From CAYLLN01 sp033762315 (GTDB lineage Bacteria > Planctomycetota > Planctomycetia > Pirellulales > Pirellulaceae), in assembly GCA_033762315.1 (NCBI GenBank), contig JANRLS010000228.1:1-64000 (forward strand): a DNA stretch of 64,000 bases, written 5' to 3'. Made by a program: the position numbers and the translations under genes. Of this stretch, positions 9,463-18,932 are shown in pieces. Each line of letters begins with the position of its first letter. Positions within the stretch are counted from its first letter, which is position 1. The notes under the pieces are model-generated. The model saw nothing but the letters and a program-made list of their open reading frames with translations, was not told where the DNA came from and did not search any database.

Positions 9463-12105
9463 ATGTGCCGTCCCTTGCTGCCAATCGTTCTGACGCTCTT
9501 GCTCCCTGGCCTTAGTGGGGGGCAAGAGCTGGCCCGCTGGTCGTTCGAGCAAACCGATGCCGGCACGGCCGGTGCCGGGGCGCGGCTGGAAGCGTCGCGG
9601 CGGGTCGATGGCTCGACCGGCAGCTACAGCGATACGGTTCCTGGGCTGTTTATCTACGATCCGGTGACGCGGACCTCGCGCAGGAACGCCGCCAGCGGAA
9701 TCTTCGCCGGTGGCGAACGGCAGTCGGGGGCGCTGGCCACGAAGTTATCCTGGGCGGAAGCGAGCGCGGGACTCACGCTCGAGGCGTTCGTGCTCCCGGC
9801 GGCCGATGCGGGGGGCAATGCGTGGCTGGTAGGCAAATCGCGCACCAGCGACCAGGGGGCGGAACTCGCCCTCGAATTCCATCATCTGCAAAACGCCCGG
9901 CAGACGTGGCACGGAGCTTCGGTGTTGCCGCCCGGAGGACGAACCGACCGCTGGGCGATTGGGCACTATTCCTCTTCGACGAGGCTGCATCCGCAAGTTC
10001 GCGATTGGCGTCACGTGGCGGTCGTTTATGACGCCGAGGCAAAGGCGGTCACTTCCTGGGTCGATTATCATTTGTCGCGAAAAGTTGCCCTGGAAAAACC
10101 GCCCGTTTGGGATGATGGCCCGCTCTTGATTGGCGGCCGGGCCGACCGCTGGGGGGCGGCGGCAATGATCGACGAGGTGCGCGTGTCGCGCGGCGCGCTT
10201 TCGCCGGCGATGTTTTTGCGGGCGCGGGGCGAGGCAATCGAGGGGGTATCGTTCGTTTCAGATCAAACGGTGGTTCCGCGCGACTCGGGTTGCCTCGATG
10301 CGAAAGAGCACTTCGGTGCCGCCGGTGATGGCAAGACCGACGACACGGCCGCCTTGAATGCCGCCTTTAAGCATCTCGCGAGCAAGGTGCCGTTGGCCTA
10401 CAACACCCTGATATTGCCGCCGGGCGAATATCTCGTCAGCGGCATGTTGCACTGTTCGCGGTTTATCGACGTGAAGGGATCGGGGCCGGGAAAGACCGTG
10501 ATTCGGCTGAAGGACGGCACCTTCACCGACCCCGCGAAGCCGCTGCCCGTGCTGCGGATGAGTAGCACCGCGGGTGATCCCGGCTCGCACCGGGGAGTCA
10601 ACGGCAGCAGCATCTCGCTCTATCTCGATGGCCTTACGATTGACACCGGCAAGGGGAACCCCGGCGCGAAGGCGCTGGAGTTTCACTCCAACAATATTGG
10701 CCGGCTAGAGAACGTCGTCTTGCGTAGCGGCGATGGAACGGGGGTGCTGGGGCTGGACCTCACGCATCACGATGTCGGCCCCGCGCTCGTCAAGCGAGTC
10801 ACGGTCGAGGGTTTTGATCTCGGCGCGGCGATTCGCTACCAGGAATACTCGATGACGCTCGAGCATGTCACACTCCGCGGTCAGCGCGTGGCGGGCCTTC
10901 GCAATCAGGGCAATATTCTGGCGATTCGCAAGCTAACGAGCGAAAACCAGGTTCCCGCGATCGTCTGCGAGGGGCCCAATTCGATGGCCGTGCTGCTCGA
11001 TTCCGAGCTGCGCGGCGGTTCGGCCGACCAGCCGGCGATCAAAAGCGATGGCGCGCTCTATGCTCTGCGCGTCAAAACGAGCGGCTATGGACAGGCGGTC
11101 GCCAAGCGCATTCTGGTCGATCAGAACGAGCGGGCTTGGAAGGACGAGAGTGTTGCCGGACCGAATTTGGACGAGTATATCGGCGATCGGCCGGTGGTGG
11201 GCCACGGCCAGCCGAGCGGGGCCCTGAAGCTGCCGATTGAAGAAACTCCGGAACCGGCGATTCCGCCGGTGAGCGAGTGGGTGAATATCGCCCACTTTGC
11301 CAAGGCGGAACATGGCGGTGATGCCGGCCCGGCATTGCAGGCGGCCATCGAATCGGGGGCAAAGGTTGTCTATTTGCCGCGAGATTTTTCGCTGGAGTGC
11401 AAAACGCCGGTACGTCTGCACGCCCCCCTGGAGCGCTTGGTGGGCTTGGGGGGTGAACTGCGCTGGTCGGCCGAGGTCTGGAAGGGCGCGGGCCGCCGCG
11501 AGCAAACCGATCCCGCCGCCGCGGCCCCGCCGCTCTTGATTTTTGACGAGCCGGATGCTGCTCGCGTAATCGTCCTCGACCGGCTAGGCTGCCAGCACTT
11601 GCGGCACGCTTCGCCCGCCACGCTCGTCCTCCGCAGCAGCTCGCCCGACCGCTACTCCACCGGCCAGGCCGGCGGCAAGCTGTTTGCCGAGGACATCGGC
11701 GGTGCCGACTGGCATTTCGATCACCCGCAACAGGTTTGGGTCCGTCAGTGGAATCCCGAAAGCCATGCCGCCGGTCCTTGCATCCACAGCCGGGGAGCGA
11801 CGATCTGGTCGCTGGGCTTCAAGACGGAGTACGAAAGCCAGAAGCTGCTGGCCGAAGCGGGAGCGAGCACCGAGATTCTCGGCTCGTTCATCTATCCGCT
11901 CGGCAAGATTCCACCGGAGCGACCAATTTTTGAGAATCGCGATTCGCGGATCGCCCTAATCTATGGCACCAGCGTCTATCAGGCCAATCACAAGATTCAC
12001 ATTCGCGACGCTCGTGGCAGCGACGTGAAGGAAATTGCGAATGACCAGCTCAACTGGGCCGGCTCGCGGGCCCGGATGGACTTGTACTCCAGCGACGCCC
12101 GCTAG
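9463..12105 (+). CDS. Secreted LamG plus pectate-lyase-like beta-helix protein
   Basis: 880 residues from the ATG at 9463, which gives a clear signal peptide (MCRPLLPIVLTLLLPGLSGG). Residues about 25-250 resemble a LamG/concanavalin A-like jelly roll (ARWSFEQ near the start, WRHVAVVYD near the middle). From about 275 a pectate-lyase superfamily segment begins (FGAAGDGKTDDTAALNAAF), the N-terminal cap of a right-handed parallel beta-helix. A second such start, around residue 610 (AKAEHGGDAGPALQAAIESG), suggests two helix modules. It is probably an extracellular polysaccharide-binding or -cleaving protein; no catalytic residues can be assigned by eye. Confidence 0.85.
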   Translation: MCRPLLPIVLTLLLPGLSGGQELARWSFEQTDAGTAGAGARLEASRRVDGSTGSYSDTVPGLFIYDPVTRTSRRNAASGIFAGGERQSGALATKLSWAEASAGLTLEAFVLPAADAGGNAWLVGKSRTSDQGAELALEFHHLQNARQTWHGASVLPPGGRTDRWAIGHYSSSTRLHPQVRDWRHVAVVYDAEAKAVTSWVDYHLSRKVALEKPPVWDDGPLLIGGRADRWGAAAMIDEVRVSRGALSPAMFLRARGEAIEGVSFVSDQTVVPRDSGCLDAKEHFGAAGDGKTDDTAALNAAFKHLASKVPLAYNTLILPPGEYLVSGMLHCSRFIDVKGSGPGKTVIRLKDGTFTDPAKPLPVLRMSSTAGDPGSHRGVNGSSISLYLDGLTIDTGKGNPGAKALEFHSNNIGRLENVVLRSGDGTGVLGLDLTHHDVGPALVKRVTVEGFDLGAAIRYQEYSMTLEHVTLRGQRVAGLRNQGNILAIRKLTSENQVPAIVCEGPNSMAVLLDSELRGGSADQPAIKSDGALYALRVKTSGYGQAVAKRILVDQNERAWKDESVAGPNLDEYIGDRPVVGHGQPSGALKLPIEETPEPAIPPVSEWVNIAHFAKAEHGGDAGPALQAAIESGAKVVYLPRDFSLECKTPVRLHAPLERLVGLGGELRWSAEVWKGAGRREQTDPAAAAPPLLIFDEPDAARVIVLDRLGCQHLRHASPATLVLRSSSPDRYSTGQAGGKLFAEDIGGADWHFDHPQQVWVRQWNPESHAAGPCIHSRGATIWSLGFKTEYESQKLLAEAGASTEILGSFIYPLGKIPPERPIFENRDSRIALIYGTSVYQANHKIHIRDARGSDVKEIANDQLNWAGSRARMDLYSSDAR

Positions 12106-12119
12106 GCTAACTTGAGGGA

Positions 12120-12647
12120 ATGCATAGCGAAAACCAAACCGCATCGGCAACTCCCAGCGATGCCGCCCCCGCGATCGCGTGGCAAGTGCTCGCGCTGGCC
12201 GCGCTCGTCGGTCTGACGTTGGCCGCCGCCGGAGTCGGAGGGGCGGTCACCAGTTCGTCGGTCGGCACCTGGTATCAGACGCTGCAAAAGCCCGCATGGA
12301 ATCCCCCCGATTGGATTTTCGGCCCAGTTTGGACGGTGCTCTACCTGCTCATGGCGATCGCGGCCTGGCAAGTGTATCGCCGGAATGGAATTCGCGCGGC
12401 CACTCTCCCGCTGGCGCTCTTTGGCCTGCAACTGGCGCTGAATATTGGCTGGTCGGCGATCTTCTTTGGGCTGCGCTCGCCGGGGCTGGCGTTCGCCGAG
12501 ATCGTTTTCCTCTGGCTGGCCATTGCCGCCACGGCCCTTTCTTTTTGGCCGCACTCGCGATTGGCGACTGTCTTGCTTGCGCCCTATCTTGCTTGGACCA
12601 CCTTCGCCGCCGCGCTCAACCTCACAATTTGGCGAATGAACGGCTAG
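12120..12647 (+). CDS. tspO: TspO/MBR family membrane protein
   Basis: 175 residues with five hydrophobic segments. The family signature is clear: WYQTLQKPAWNPPDWIFGPV, then WTVLYLLMAIAAW. TspO proteins bind porphyrins and other hydrophobic ligands in the outer or inner membrane. Usual length is 150-180 residues, so it is full length. It starts 15 bases after the beta-helix gene. Its stop codon shares the palindromic CTAG (12644-12647) with the stop codon of the convergent tolC-like gene, so the two coding regions overlap by 4 bases with no room for a terminator between them. Confidence 0.95.
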   Translation: MHSENQTASATPSDAAPAIAWQVLALAALVGLTLAAAGVGGAVTSSSVGTWYQTLQKPAWNPPDWIFGPVWTVLYLLMAIAAWQVYRRNGIRAATLPLALFGLQLALNIGWSAIFFGLRSPGLAFAEIVFLWLAIAATALSFWPHSRLATVLLAPYLAWTTFAAALNLTIWRMNG

Positions 12648-14236
12648 GGGGTTAGCGGATCGGCGGCGGTGGCGGCGCGGAAGGCGGCTTGGGCCTGGAA
12701 GAATTCGGCCAAGGCGTCGATTTCGGCCAGGGCGGCCTCGATGGCGGCGGTCTCTTGAATGGCGACTCGCAACAGGTCGCTGTCTTGGGCATCGAATCGC
12801 TGCCGCTCGGCCGTGACCAATTGCCAGGCCAGACGAGTGTTTTCCTGCGCCCGCAGATAGCGCTCGCGGGCAAGCGTGAGGGCGGATATCGCGTCTTGCA
12901 CCTCGATCGTGATTTTGTTCTCCACCAGGCGTCGCTTGGCGGCCAGCTGCGCCAATTTCCCCTGACTTTCGCGGATTTTGCCCTGGGCCTTGTTCCGCTC
13001 CAGCGGAACCTCGAAATACAGCCCTGCCTGCAATTGGAAGGGAGTTTTGTCTTTCTTGGGGGTGGGGCCACCGACATCCTGGGCCGCGTCGAGCGTCGCG
13101 GTCAACTCGGGCCGGCTCAGGTTTTGAGCCTGCGCGAGGTCGAGCTCCACTTGCTGGCGAATCACGTCCAGCTCCACAAGCTCCGGCCGGTTGGCGAGGG
13201 AATTCGCGATGAGCGTCTCCGCTTGGCTCAAGTCGGGCAAGGTGGTCTCCGGAAACTCGATCGGCAGAAGTTCGGCGCTCGGCACCAGCGGCTGGCCGTT
13301 CGCGTCGCGCAGAAAGAGCGACAGCTTGATTCCCGCCTTTTGCAGTTTTCGCTCCGACTCGACCAGCTTCGCCTCGCGCGAGGCGATCAGACGCTCGTTC
13401 TGCACGAGCTCGATCCGCGGCAGGTCTCCTTCCTTGACGCGCCCCTCATAGATGCGGTTGCGCTCAACCGTCACTCGCAAGAGCTCGCGCTGCACGGCGA
13501 GACCCCGCCCCGCCGCGACCCAATCCCAATAGGCATTGGCGGCATCGCGGGTCAATTCCAGCAGCAGCGCCCGCACGGCCGGTTCAACCTGCTGGCGGCG
13601 GAGCGTGGCCTGAAAGATATCGGTCCGCCGCTGGTCGATGGCGGCGTTTTGCAGCAGTGGCCGCAGAAAACCGACTTTGAATTCGCCGCCGTCATTGGTT
13701 TCCAAACCATCCCAACTGGGAAACTTGCCGCGCCCCAGGCGATATTGCCCATAGGCACTGCCGCCATTCCACAACGCTTGCTCCACCTTGATGGCGTTCT
13801 TGTAGGTCTGATAGAAGCCGAGGGCGTCGTTTTGGCTGCCGGCCTTCAGCTTCAGGTCGAACTCGCCGCTGGCGGACTGCTCCTTGCCGGCGGCGATCTC
13901 CATCTCGTGCAGGGCCGCTTCTAGGCCGGGAAAGGCGTAATACACCGACTCGGTGACTTCGGCCAGCGAAAGGGGGGGGCGGGGTGTCGCCTCGCCGGGG
14001 GGAAGCGGTTCGGGTGGTTTGGGGCCTTCGGCGGCAGATGGCGGTGCGGAAGCAGGCGCCGAAGGAGGCGCGGGCAACGGGTCGGCTGCGGCTTGGTGCG
14101 AAGCCAAGGCAACTTCCTGTTGCGGGCGCATCGCCAGCGTGGCCGCCGAGTGGGGCAGGGGCGCGCGACAACCGGGGCCGATGGCCGCCGGCAGCGCGAG
14201 CATCAATATCAGCAGGCATCCGTGCCGCATGGTCAT
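12644..14236 (-). CDS. TolC-family outer-membrane efflux protein
   Basis: 530 residues. Start chosen at 14236 (MTMRHGCLLILMLALPAAIG, then PGC): it gives a lipoprotein-type signal with a lipobox-like PGC, and its ATG overlaps the stop of the upstream HlyD gene (ATGA, 14233-14236). A proline-rich linker (about 30-75) is followed by the duplicated coiled-coil barrel-helix architecture of outer-membrane efflux proteins (VTVERNRIYEGRVKEGDLPR; ALTLARERYLRAQENTRLAW). It is the last gene of the ABC-HlyD-TolC operon and would form the outer-membrane duct of a tripartite exporter. Confidence 0.9.
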   Translation of the reverse strand: MTMRHGCLLILMLALPAAIGPGCRAPLPHSAATLAMRPQQEVALASHQAAADPLPAPPSAPASAPPSAAEGPKPPEPLPPGEATPRPPLSLAEVTESVYYAFPGLEAALHEMEIAAGKEQSASGEFDLKLKAGSQNDALGFYQTYKNAIKVEQALWNGGSAYGQYRLGRGKFPSWDGLETNDGGEFKVGFLRPLLQNAAIDQRRTDIFQATLRRQQVEPAVRALLLELTRDAANAYWDWVAAGRGLAVQRELLRVTVERNRIYEGRVKEGDLPRIELVQNERLIASREAKLVESERKLQKAGIKLSLFLRDANGQPLVPSAELLPIEFPETTLPDLSQAETLIANSLANRPELVELDVIRQQVELDLAQAQNLSRPELTATLDAAQDVGGPTPKKDKTPFQLQAGLYFEVPLERNKAQGKIRESQGKLAQLAAKRRLVENKITIEVQDAISALTLARERYLRAQENTRLAWQLVTAERQRFDAQDSDLLRVAIQETAAIEAALAEIDALAEFFQAQAAFRAATAADPLTP

Positions 14237-15567
14237 TTGGGGAGCTTTACCTTTTTGACTTCCTTGTCCGCATCGCTTTCGCCGCCATACACCGGCGGGA
14301 AACCGTTGAGCTGCCGCCACAGTTCGTAGCCCAGGGTAACGCGGTTCAAGAGCACCCAGCCGTTGGCCCGCACCCCCTGGCGGAGGAAACGCTCGTCGGG
14401 CCAATGCTGACCCTCCGCCGGCCGCACCAGCACGCGGAATTTTCCCTTGCCGTCGTCCGTCGCGTCGATGGCCGTTACCCGGCCGCCGAAGGTGCCCGCG
14501 GCGACTTCGGGCCAGCCGGCGGCGAATTGGACCGCCGGATAGCCCTCGAATTGCAGGCGCACTTCACGGCCGGTGGTGACCAGGGGAATGTCGTTGCCGT
14601 CGATCATAATTTCGACGGCTCGATCGGTGGTGTTGGGCACGATCGTGAACAGCGGATCCCCTTCCTTCAGCATCTCCGCGCCTGCATTGGCGAATAGTCG
14701 CAGGATGATGCCGTCGCGAGGGGCATAAATCCGGCGGCTTTCAAATTGGGCTTGCTTTCCTTCCAGCTCCACAAGCTCCTTGGTGGTGAGCGAAATCTCG
14801 CCCTGAGCCTCTTGTTGCATGGCGAGGGCATAGTCGATTTTTGTCTGGGCCTCGCGCGATTTTTGCTCCAGCTCGTGGCGTTTCGCGCTGAGATAATCCT
14901 CGGCCGCGCGCACATACTCTTCGCTGGCCTTGACCTTCGCCACCGCCTCTTCGTATTTCCGTTGCTCGATTTCGGCATTCACGGCCGAGGTCAGTCCTTG
15001 CGCGAGCAACCTTTGCTGTCGCTCGTTGTTCGATTTCGTCTGCCGGACACCGGCTTCGGCGGCGAGTAGCGATTGCTTTTCCGCCTCGACCTTGCGGCTC
15101 GCCTCTTTGACCAGCTCTTGGCTCGCTTGCAGCAGCATGTTGCGGGCCTCCGTCAGATCCACCATCTGCCGGCCGTAGGTTTCACTCTTGAGTTGGGCGA
15201 AGCGGATTTTCTCGCGCGTGGCGGCCACTTGCTCGGCCAGGCGACGGGGTCGGTCGGCATCGATGTCGCGAATTTCCAAGATGAATTGTCCCTTGGAAAC
15301 GGCGGCTCCCTCGACGATTCCCTCCCCCCATTGGACGACGCGGCCGTAGATGGGGGATTCCACGGTTTGCGGCCGTTCGGTCGGGAAATAGGCGACGACC
15401 TTTCCGCTCCCCTTGGTGGTTTGTTGCCAAGGAATGAAAAACATCCCCAGAATCGCCAGCACGAGGGCCACCAGGAGCGTATTTGCCGCGAGCCGCGCGA
15501 GGCGCGGAGACCGGACCATTTGCATGGCGGTGAACGACGGCGAACTGGTATGGATGAGGGCGAGCAT
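14233..15567 (-). CDS. HlyD-family periplasmic adaptor
   Basis: 444 residues. The start at 15567 (MLALIHTSSPSFTAM) leaves 4 bases after the stop of the ABC gene. A single N-terminal transmembrane helix (TLLVALVLAILGMFFI) is followed by a biotinyl-lipoyl-like segment (VESPIYGRVVQWGEGI), a long coiled coil (about 85-250) and a C-terminal beta-barrel segment (IYAPRDGIILRLFANAGAEM). This is the standard membrane-fusion-protein layout. It links the inner-membrane ABC protein with the TolC-like protein encoded next. Confidence 0.92.
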   Translation of the reverse strand: MLALIHTSSPSFTAMQMVRSPRLARLAANTLLVALVLAILGMFFIPWQQTTKGSGKVVAYFPTERPQTVESPIYGRVVQWGEGIVEGAAVSKGQFILEIRDIDADRPRRLAEQVAATREKIRFAQLKSETYGRQMVDLTEARNMLLQASQELVKEASRKVEAEKQSLLAAEAGVRQTKSNNERQQRLLAQGLTSAVNAEIEQRKYEEAVAKVKASEEYVRAAEDYLSAKRHELEQKSREAQTKIDYALAMQQEAQGEISLTTKELVELEGKQAQFESRRIYAPRDGIILRLFANAGAEMLKEGDPLFTIVPNTTDRAVEIMIDGNDIPLVTTGREVRLQFEGYPAVQFAAGWPEVAAGTFGGRVTAIDATDDGKGKFRVLVRPAEGQHWPDERFLRQGVRANGWVLLNRVTLGYELWRQLNGFPPVYGGESDADKEVKKVKLPK

Positions 15568-15571
15568 GGGT

Positions 15572-17785
15572 CTAGTGCGGGTGCGAGTTGGCGGGATGAT
15601 GCGGGGACGATGCTGCCGGAGGGGCGGGGGCCGCGAGCGGAATGACCCGCTCGCACAACCGCGCCACGTCGCGGCGGCCCGTGGCGATGACGATTGTGGT
15701 CTCTCCGAGCCGGCGACCAAGGGCTTCGATCACTTCAGGCAAGACGTCGTCGGGCAGGCCATCGAGCAGACCATCGATCAGCAGCGCGCGGGGCTGGCTA
15801 AGCAGGCCGCGAGCCAGGACCACGCGGCGGGCCTGCGAATCGGTGAGCGGACGCCCGCCCGGCTGCACGATCGTGTCGAGCCCCGCGGGCAGCCGGCGAA
15901 GATCATCACGCAGGCCGAGTTCCTCGAGACAAGTCCGCACCGCCGACCGGGTGCCGGCGGCGCGGGAAAGATGCACGTTTTCCGCGACGGTGCCGGTGAA
16001 GATTTCGCAGTCGCGGAGTAATACCAATTGCGAACGGAGCGCGCCGAGGTCGAGCGCGCCGACATCGATTCCCTCGACGGCGGAGTCTCGCTCGGTGCGA
16101 TCCCCCAGTCCGAAGGCACTTGCCAGCAGTCGAGTTTTTCCCGCGCCAGGCGGCCCGACGATGGCCACCAATTCTCCCGGCCCGATTATGTGACCGGCCA
16201 ACTTCAGCGTGAGACCCCGCTCGGTCGCGGCCAGGTTCTCCCCCGCGCGGGATTCGATCGGCAGATCAAACAAATGCCCCAGCTTATCGACGGCCGCGAG
16301 CAGGTCATAATAGGCTTCCAGGTGTTTGCCGAGCTTCGAGAACGAGCCCATGATGAGCGCCACGATCAGTTCGGCGGCGACGAGCTGCCCCAGCGTGAGC
16401 TTGCCTTCGATCACCAGCCAGCCGCCAACCCCCAACAGCAGCGAGCCGGCCAGGGCCTGCATGCTCAGGGTGAAGGCGATTTGCCGCAACAAAACCTGAA
16501 AATGGCGCTGTCGGGACCGAAGATATTCGATGGCGAGGTTGTCGGCATGTTCGATGGCCCGGTCCGGCCCGCCCGAGTTTTTGAAGGTGAGCGGACAGTG
16601 GGCGAGCTGCTCGAGCCACGCCGCCACCGCGTATTTGGCTCGCGATTCTTCGATGCTGGTTGGCACGCCACCGCGCCCGAGCACGAACACCACAAACGCC
16701 AAGGCGGCTAGCAGCGCCACGTCGAAGCCCAACAGCAGCGGGTGATAGAACGCCAGCACCGCCATTCCGACCGCTGTTTGCAGGATGATGGCGATGCCGT
16801 CGAGCACCAGCAAGGCGGCCGATTTTTGCACCGTCATCACGTCGAAAAAGCGATTCAGCAGCTCGGGGCCATGCACCCCTTCGTAGGCGTCTTGTCGGAC
16901 TTGCGGGAGACGCTGCGAAAGATCGGCAACCACCCGCACGAACAGCCGTCGCTGGATGATTTCGGCGATGTAGGTTTGCAGCACGCGAATCAGGGCCACG
17001 AACCCCAGGAAGCCGAGCAGCACCAGCGACAGCACCACCACCGGCTGGAGCAAGCGGCCGAACGCAACGGTGTTAACGAGGGCCTCGACGGTGATCGGCG
17101 TCGCCAAGGCGAGAATCCCAACTACCGCCGAGAAAACTGAGACCACCCAGATATCGCGCGCCTCCGGCTTCAGAATGGCCATGAGCCGCCGGAGCGGCTT
17201 CATGTGCGAAACGTGATGGCCATGACCGCCGCTCGCGTGGCCGGCGGCCGCGGGAGCCTGCGTCACCGCGGGAGAACACGGAAGGGCCGATTCCACCAGC
17301 AAACAAACCACCGCTCCATCGCTCGGATTGACCGCTAGCGATTCGGCGAGCTGCGCGACCGTGATCCAGACGTCGCTCCCTTGTTCCGCCGCAAGCCGGA
17401 CTTTATATGGAGTGCCGCTTCGTAGCAGAACCCAAGCCCCGCCTCCGCCATCGAGATCGGGTACCGCGGCAACGAGTTGCTCGCCTCGGCGGCAGGCGTC
17501 GAGTGCCTCGCTCAACTTTAGCTGGCGCAGCCTTCCTAAAAGCCCCAATTCGCCCAAGACGTTGCGGAGTTGATCCAGCGCGGCGGCAGGAGTGGGACCG
17601 GCCTGAGAAAGATGCTCACTCACCAGCACTCGGGCCTTGGCCCGGTCAAACGGCACCCCCGCCTGAGCCGCCAGCCGCTCGACGAGCGTGAGCGTGGTCA
17701 GCGTCGGTAAGTCAACTGCAGCGGCCGGCGGACCGCTGGCGCGAGGCAATAGCGGTTCGGGTGTCATGGCTGGAGTGAGCAACAT
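15572..17785 (-). CDS. ABC transporter (membrane plus ATPase) with degenerate catalytic motifs
   Basis: 737 residues. An N-terminal cytosolic region (about 1-190) resembles the degenerate peptidase-like domain of type I secretion ATPases. It is followed by a six-helix membrane domain (about 205-490) and a nucleotide-binding domain. Walker A is intact (GPPGAGKT, about 544-551). The signature motif is altered (LTDSQ instead of LSGGQ, about 647). The Walker B region reads ALLIDGLLDGLP, so the catalytic Glu after the Asp is Gly, and the switch region reads IVIATGRR with no His. It probably binds ATP but hydrolyses it poorly, if at all. It is the first gene of a three-gene export operon. The start at 17785 could also be the Met six codons later. 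Confidence 0.9.
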   Translation of the reverse strand: MLLTPAMTPEPLLPRASGPPAAAVDLPTLTTLTLVERLAAQAGVPFDRAKARVLVSEHLSQAGPTPAAALDQLRNVLGELGLLGRLRQLKLSEALDACRRGEQLVAAVPDLDGGGGAWVLLRSGTPYKVRLAAEQGSDVWITVAQLAESLAVNPSDGAVVCLLVESALPCSPAVTQAPAAAGHASGGHGHHVSHMKPLRRLMAILKPEARDIWVVSVFSAVVGILALATPITVEALVNTVAFGRLLQPVVVLSLVLLGFLGFVALIRVLQTYIAEIIQRRLFVRVVADLSQRLPQVRQDAYEGVHGPELLNRFFDVMTVQKSAALLVLDGIAIILQTAVGMAVLAFYHPLLLGFDVALLAALAFVVFVLGRGGVPTSIEESRAKYAVAAWLEQLAHCPLTFKNSGGPDRAIEHADNLAIEYLRSRQRHFQVLLRQIAFTLSMQALAGSLLLGVGGWLVIEGKLTLGQLVAAELIVALIMGSFSKLGKHLEAYYDLLAAVDKLGHLFDLPIESRAGENLAATERGLTLKLAGHIIGPGELVAIVGPPGAGKTRLLASAFGLGDRTERDSAVEGIDVGALDLGALRSQLVLLRDCEIFTGTVAENVHLSRAAGTRSAVRTCLEELGLRDDLRRLPAGLDTIVQPGGRPLTDSQARRVVLARGLLSQPRALLIDGLLDGLPDDVLPEVIEALGRRLGETTIVIATGRRDVARLCERVIPLAAPAPPAASSPHHPANSHPH

Positions 17786-17959
17786 GGAACTCGACCACCA
17801 ACATGGAACGATCGGGTGTTGGGCCGCAAAGTCTGCCTAATCGGATTTATCGGCACGGCTTACCCAGATTGTTGCGTGAAACTTTAAAATTACAAATCCG
17901 TAAGGTTCGTCAGCACAGCTACGAGTCCCGTGCCCCTATGGTTCTTATACGATGGCAAT

Positions 17960-17977
17960 CTATAGTTCGACTAATAG
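17960..17977. promoter_or_regulatory. Candidate LysR-type binding site in the divergent region
   Basis: CTAT (17960-17963) and ATAG (17974-17977) form an interrupted dyad, close to the T-N11-A pattern of LysR-type sites. It lies 46 bases upstream of the LysR-type gene. The whole divergent region 17786-18023, between the ABC operon and this regulator, is clearly more AT-rich than its surroundings, as expected for promoters facing both ways. No clear -35/-10 pair could be assigned. Confidence 0.3.
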
Positions 17978-18023
17978 AATGTTTGGAATAGATCATTAGA
18001 TTTTTACAAATCGAGTTTCCGCC

Positions 18024-18932
18024 GTGGACTGGCTCAACTATCACCACTTGCTCTATTTCTGGATGGTGGCTCGCGAGGGGAGCATTGTCCGTGCCGCGGC
18101 GCAGCTACACCTTGCCGAGCCCACCATCAGCGCACAAATCGCCCGCTTGGAACGCTCGCTCGGCGCCAAGCTCTTTGTGCGGGCCGGTCGTAACTTGCGG
18201 CTGACCGAAACGGGTCGCCTGGTGCAGCGCTATGCGGATGAGATCTTTTCGCTTGGCCGCGAGTTGACAGACGCCGTTCGCGGCCGCCCTACCGGCCAGC
18301 CGTTGCGACTGGTGGTCGGCGTGCCCGATGTGCTCCCCAAGCTGATTGTGTTTCGCCTCCTGCAGCCGGCCTTTCAACTGCCCGAACCAGTGCGGCTGGT
18401 TTGCCGCGAAGGAAAGCTGGAGGAGCTGGTTGCCGCTCTAGCGACGCATGAACTCGACGTGGTGCTATCCGATGCGCCCCTGTCGCCGGGGATTCCCGTC
18501 AAGGCGTTCAGCCATCTCTTGGGACAATGCGGCGTGGCGTTTTTTGCTGCTCCCGATTTGGCCCGCGAGCTGGACCGTGAATTTCCCCAGTCACTGGCCA
18601 CCGCGCCGCTGCTGCTGCCGAGCGAGGGCACGACACCGCGTCGGCTCTTGGATCAATGGTTCGATGAGCAGGGTTTCCGGCCCAACATCGCGGCCGAGTT
18701 TCAAGATAGCGCGCTGCTCAAGGTATTCGGACAGGAAGGCCTCGGCGCTTTTCCCGCGCCGGCGGCGATCGTGGACGAAATCCAGCGGCAATACCGCGTG
18801 CGCCATGTCGGCACCCTCGAAAATCTCCACGAACGCTACTACGCCATTTCCGTTGAGCGGCGTCTCAAGCACCCCGCTGTGGTGGCCATCTCGTCGGCCG
18901 CCCGCGAGCGGCTCTTCACGAGTCGCGATTGA
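18024..18932 (+). CDS. nhaR: LysR-family regulator, NhaR-like
   Basis: 302 residues from a GTG start. The N-terminus YHHLLYFWMVAREGSIVRAA closely follows the NhaR subgroup pattern (YFW-x-V-x-x-EGS), and the helix-turn-helix continues LAEPTISAQIARLERSLG. The effector domain covers about 95-300. NhaR proteins activate Na+/H+ antiporter genes in response to sodium, but no antiporter gene is in the window. The nearest divergent target is the ABC-HlyD-TolC operon. The 3' end overlaps the convergent wHTH gene by 17 bases. Confidence 0.88.
   Translation: MDWLNYHHLLYFWMVAREGSIVRAAAQLHLAEPTISAQIARLERSLGAKLFVRAGRNLRLTETGRLVQRYADEIFSLGRELTDAVRGRPTGQPLRLVVGVPDVLPKLIVFRLLQPAFQLPEPVRLVCREGKLEELVAALATHELDVVLSDAPLSPGIPVKAFSHLLGQCGVAFFAAPDLARELDREFPQSLATAPLLLPSEGTTPRRLLDQWFDEQGFRPNIAAEFQDSALLKVFGQEGLGAFPAPAAIVDEIQRQYRVRHVGTLENLHERYYAISVERRLKHPAVVAISSAARERLFTSRD

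Noticed and set aside
12689..13924. A 411-codon open frame on the plus strand
   Set aside because: Antisense to the TolC-like gene, with no recognisable domain.
17803..17991. A 62-codon frame in the divergent region
   Set aside because: It is in AT-rich promoter DNA, without a ribosome-binding site or family resemblance.
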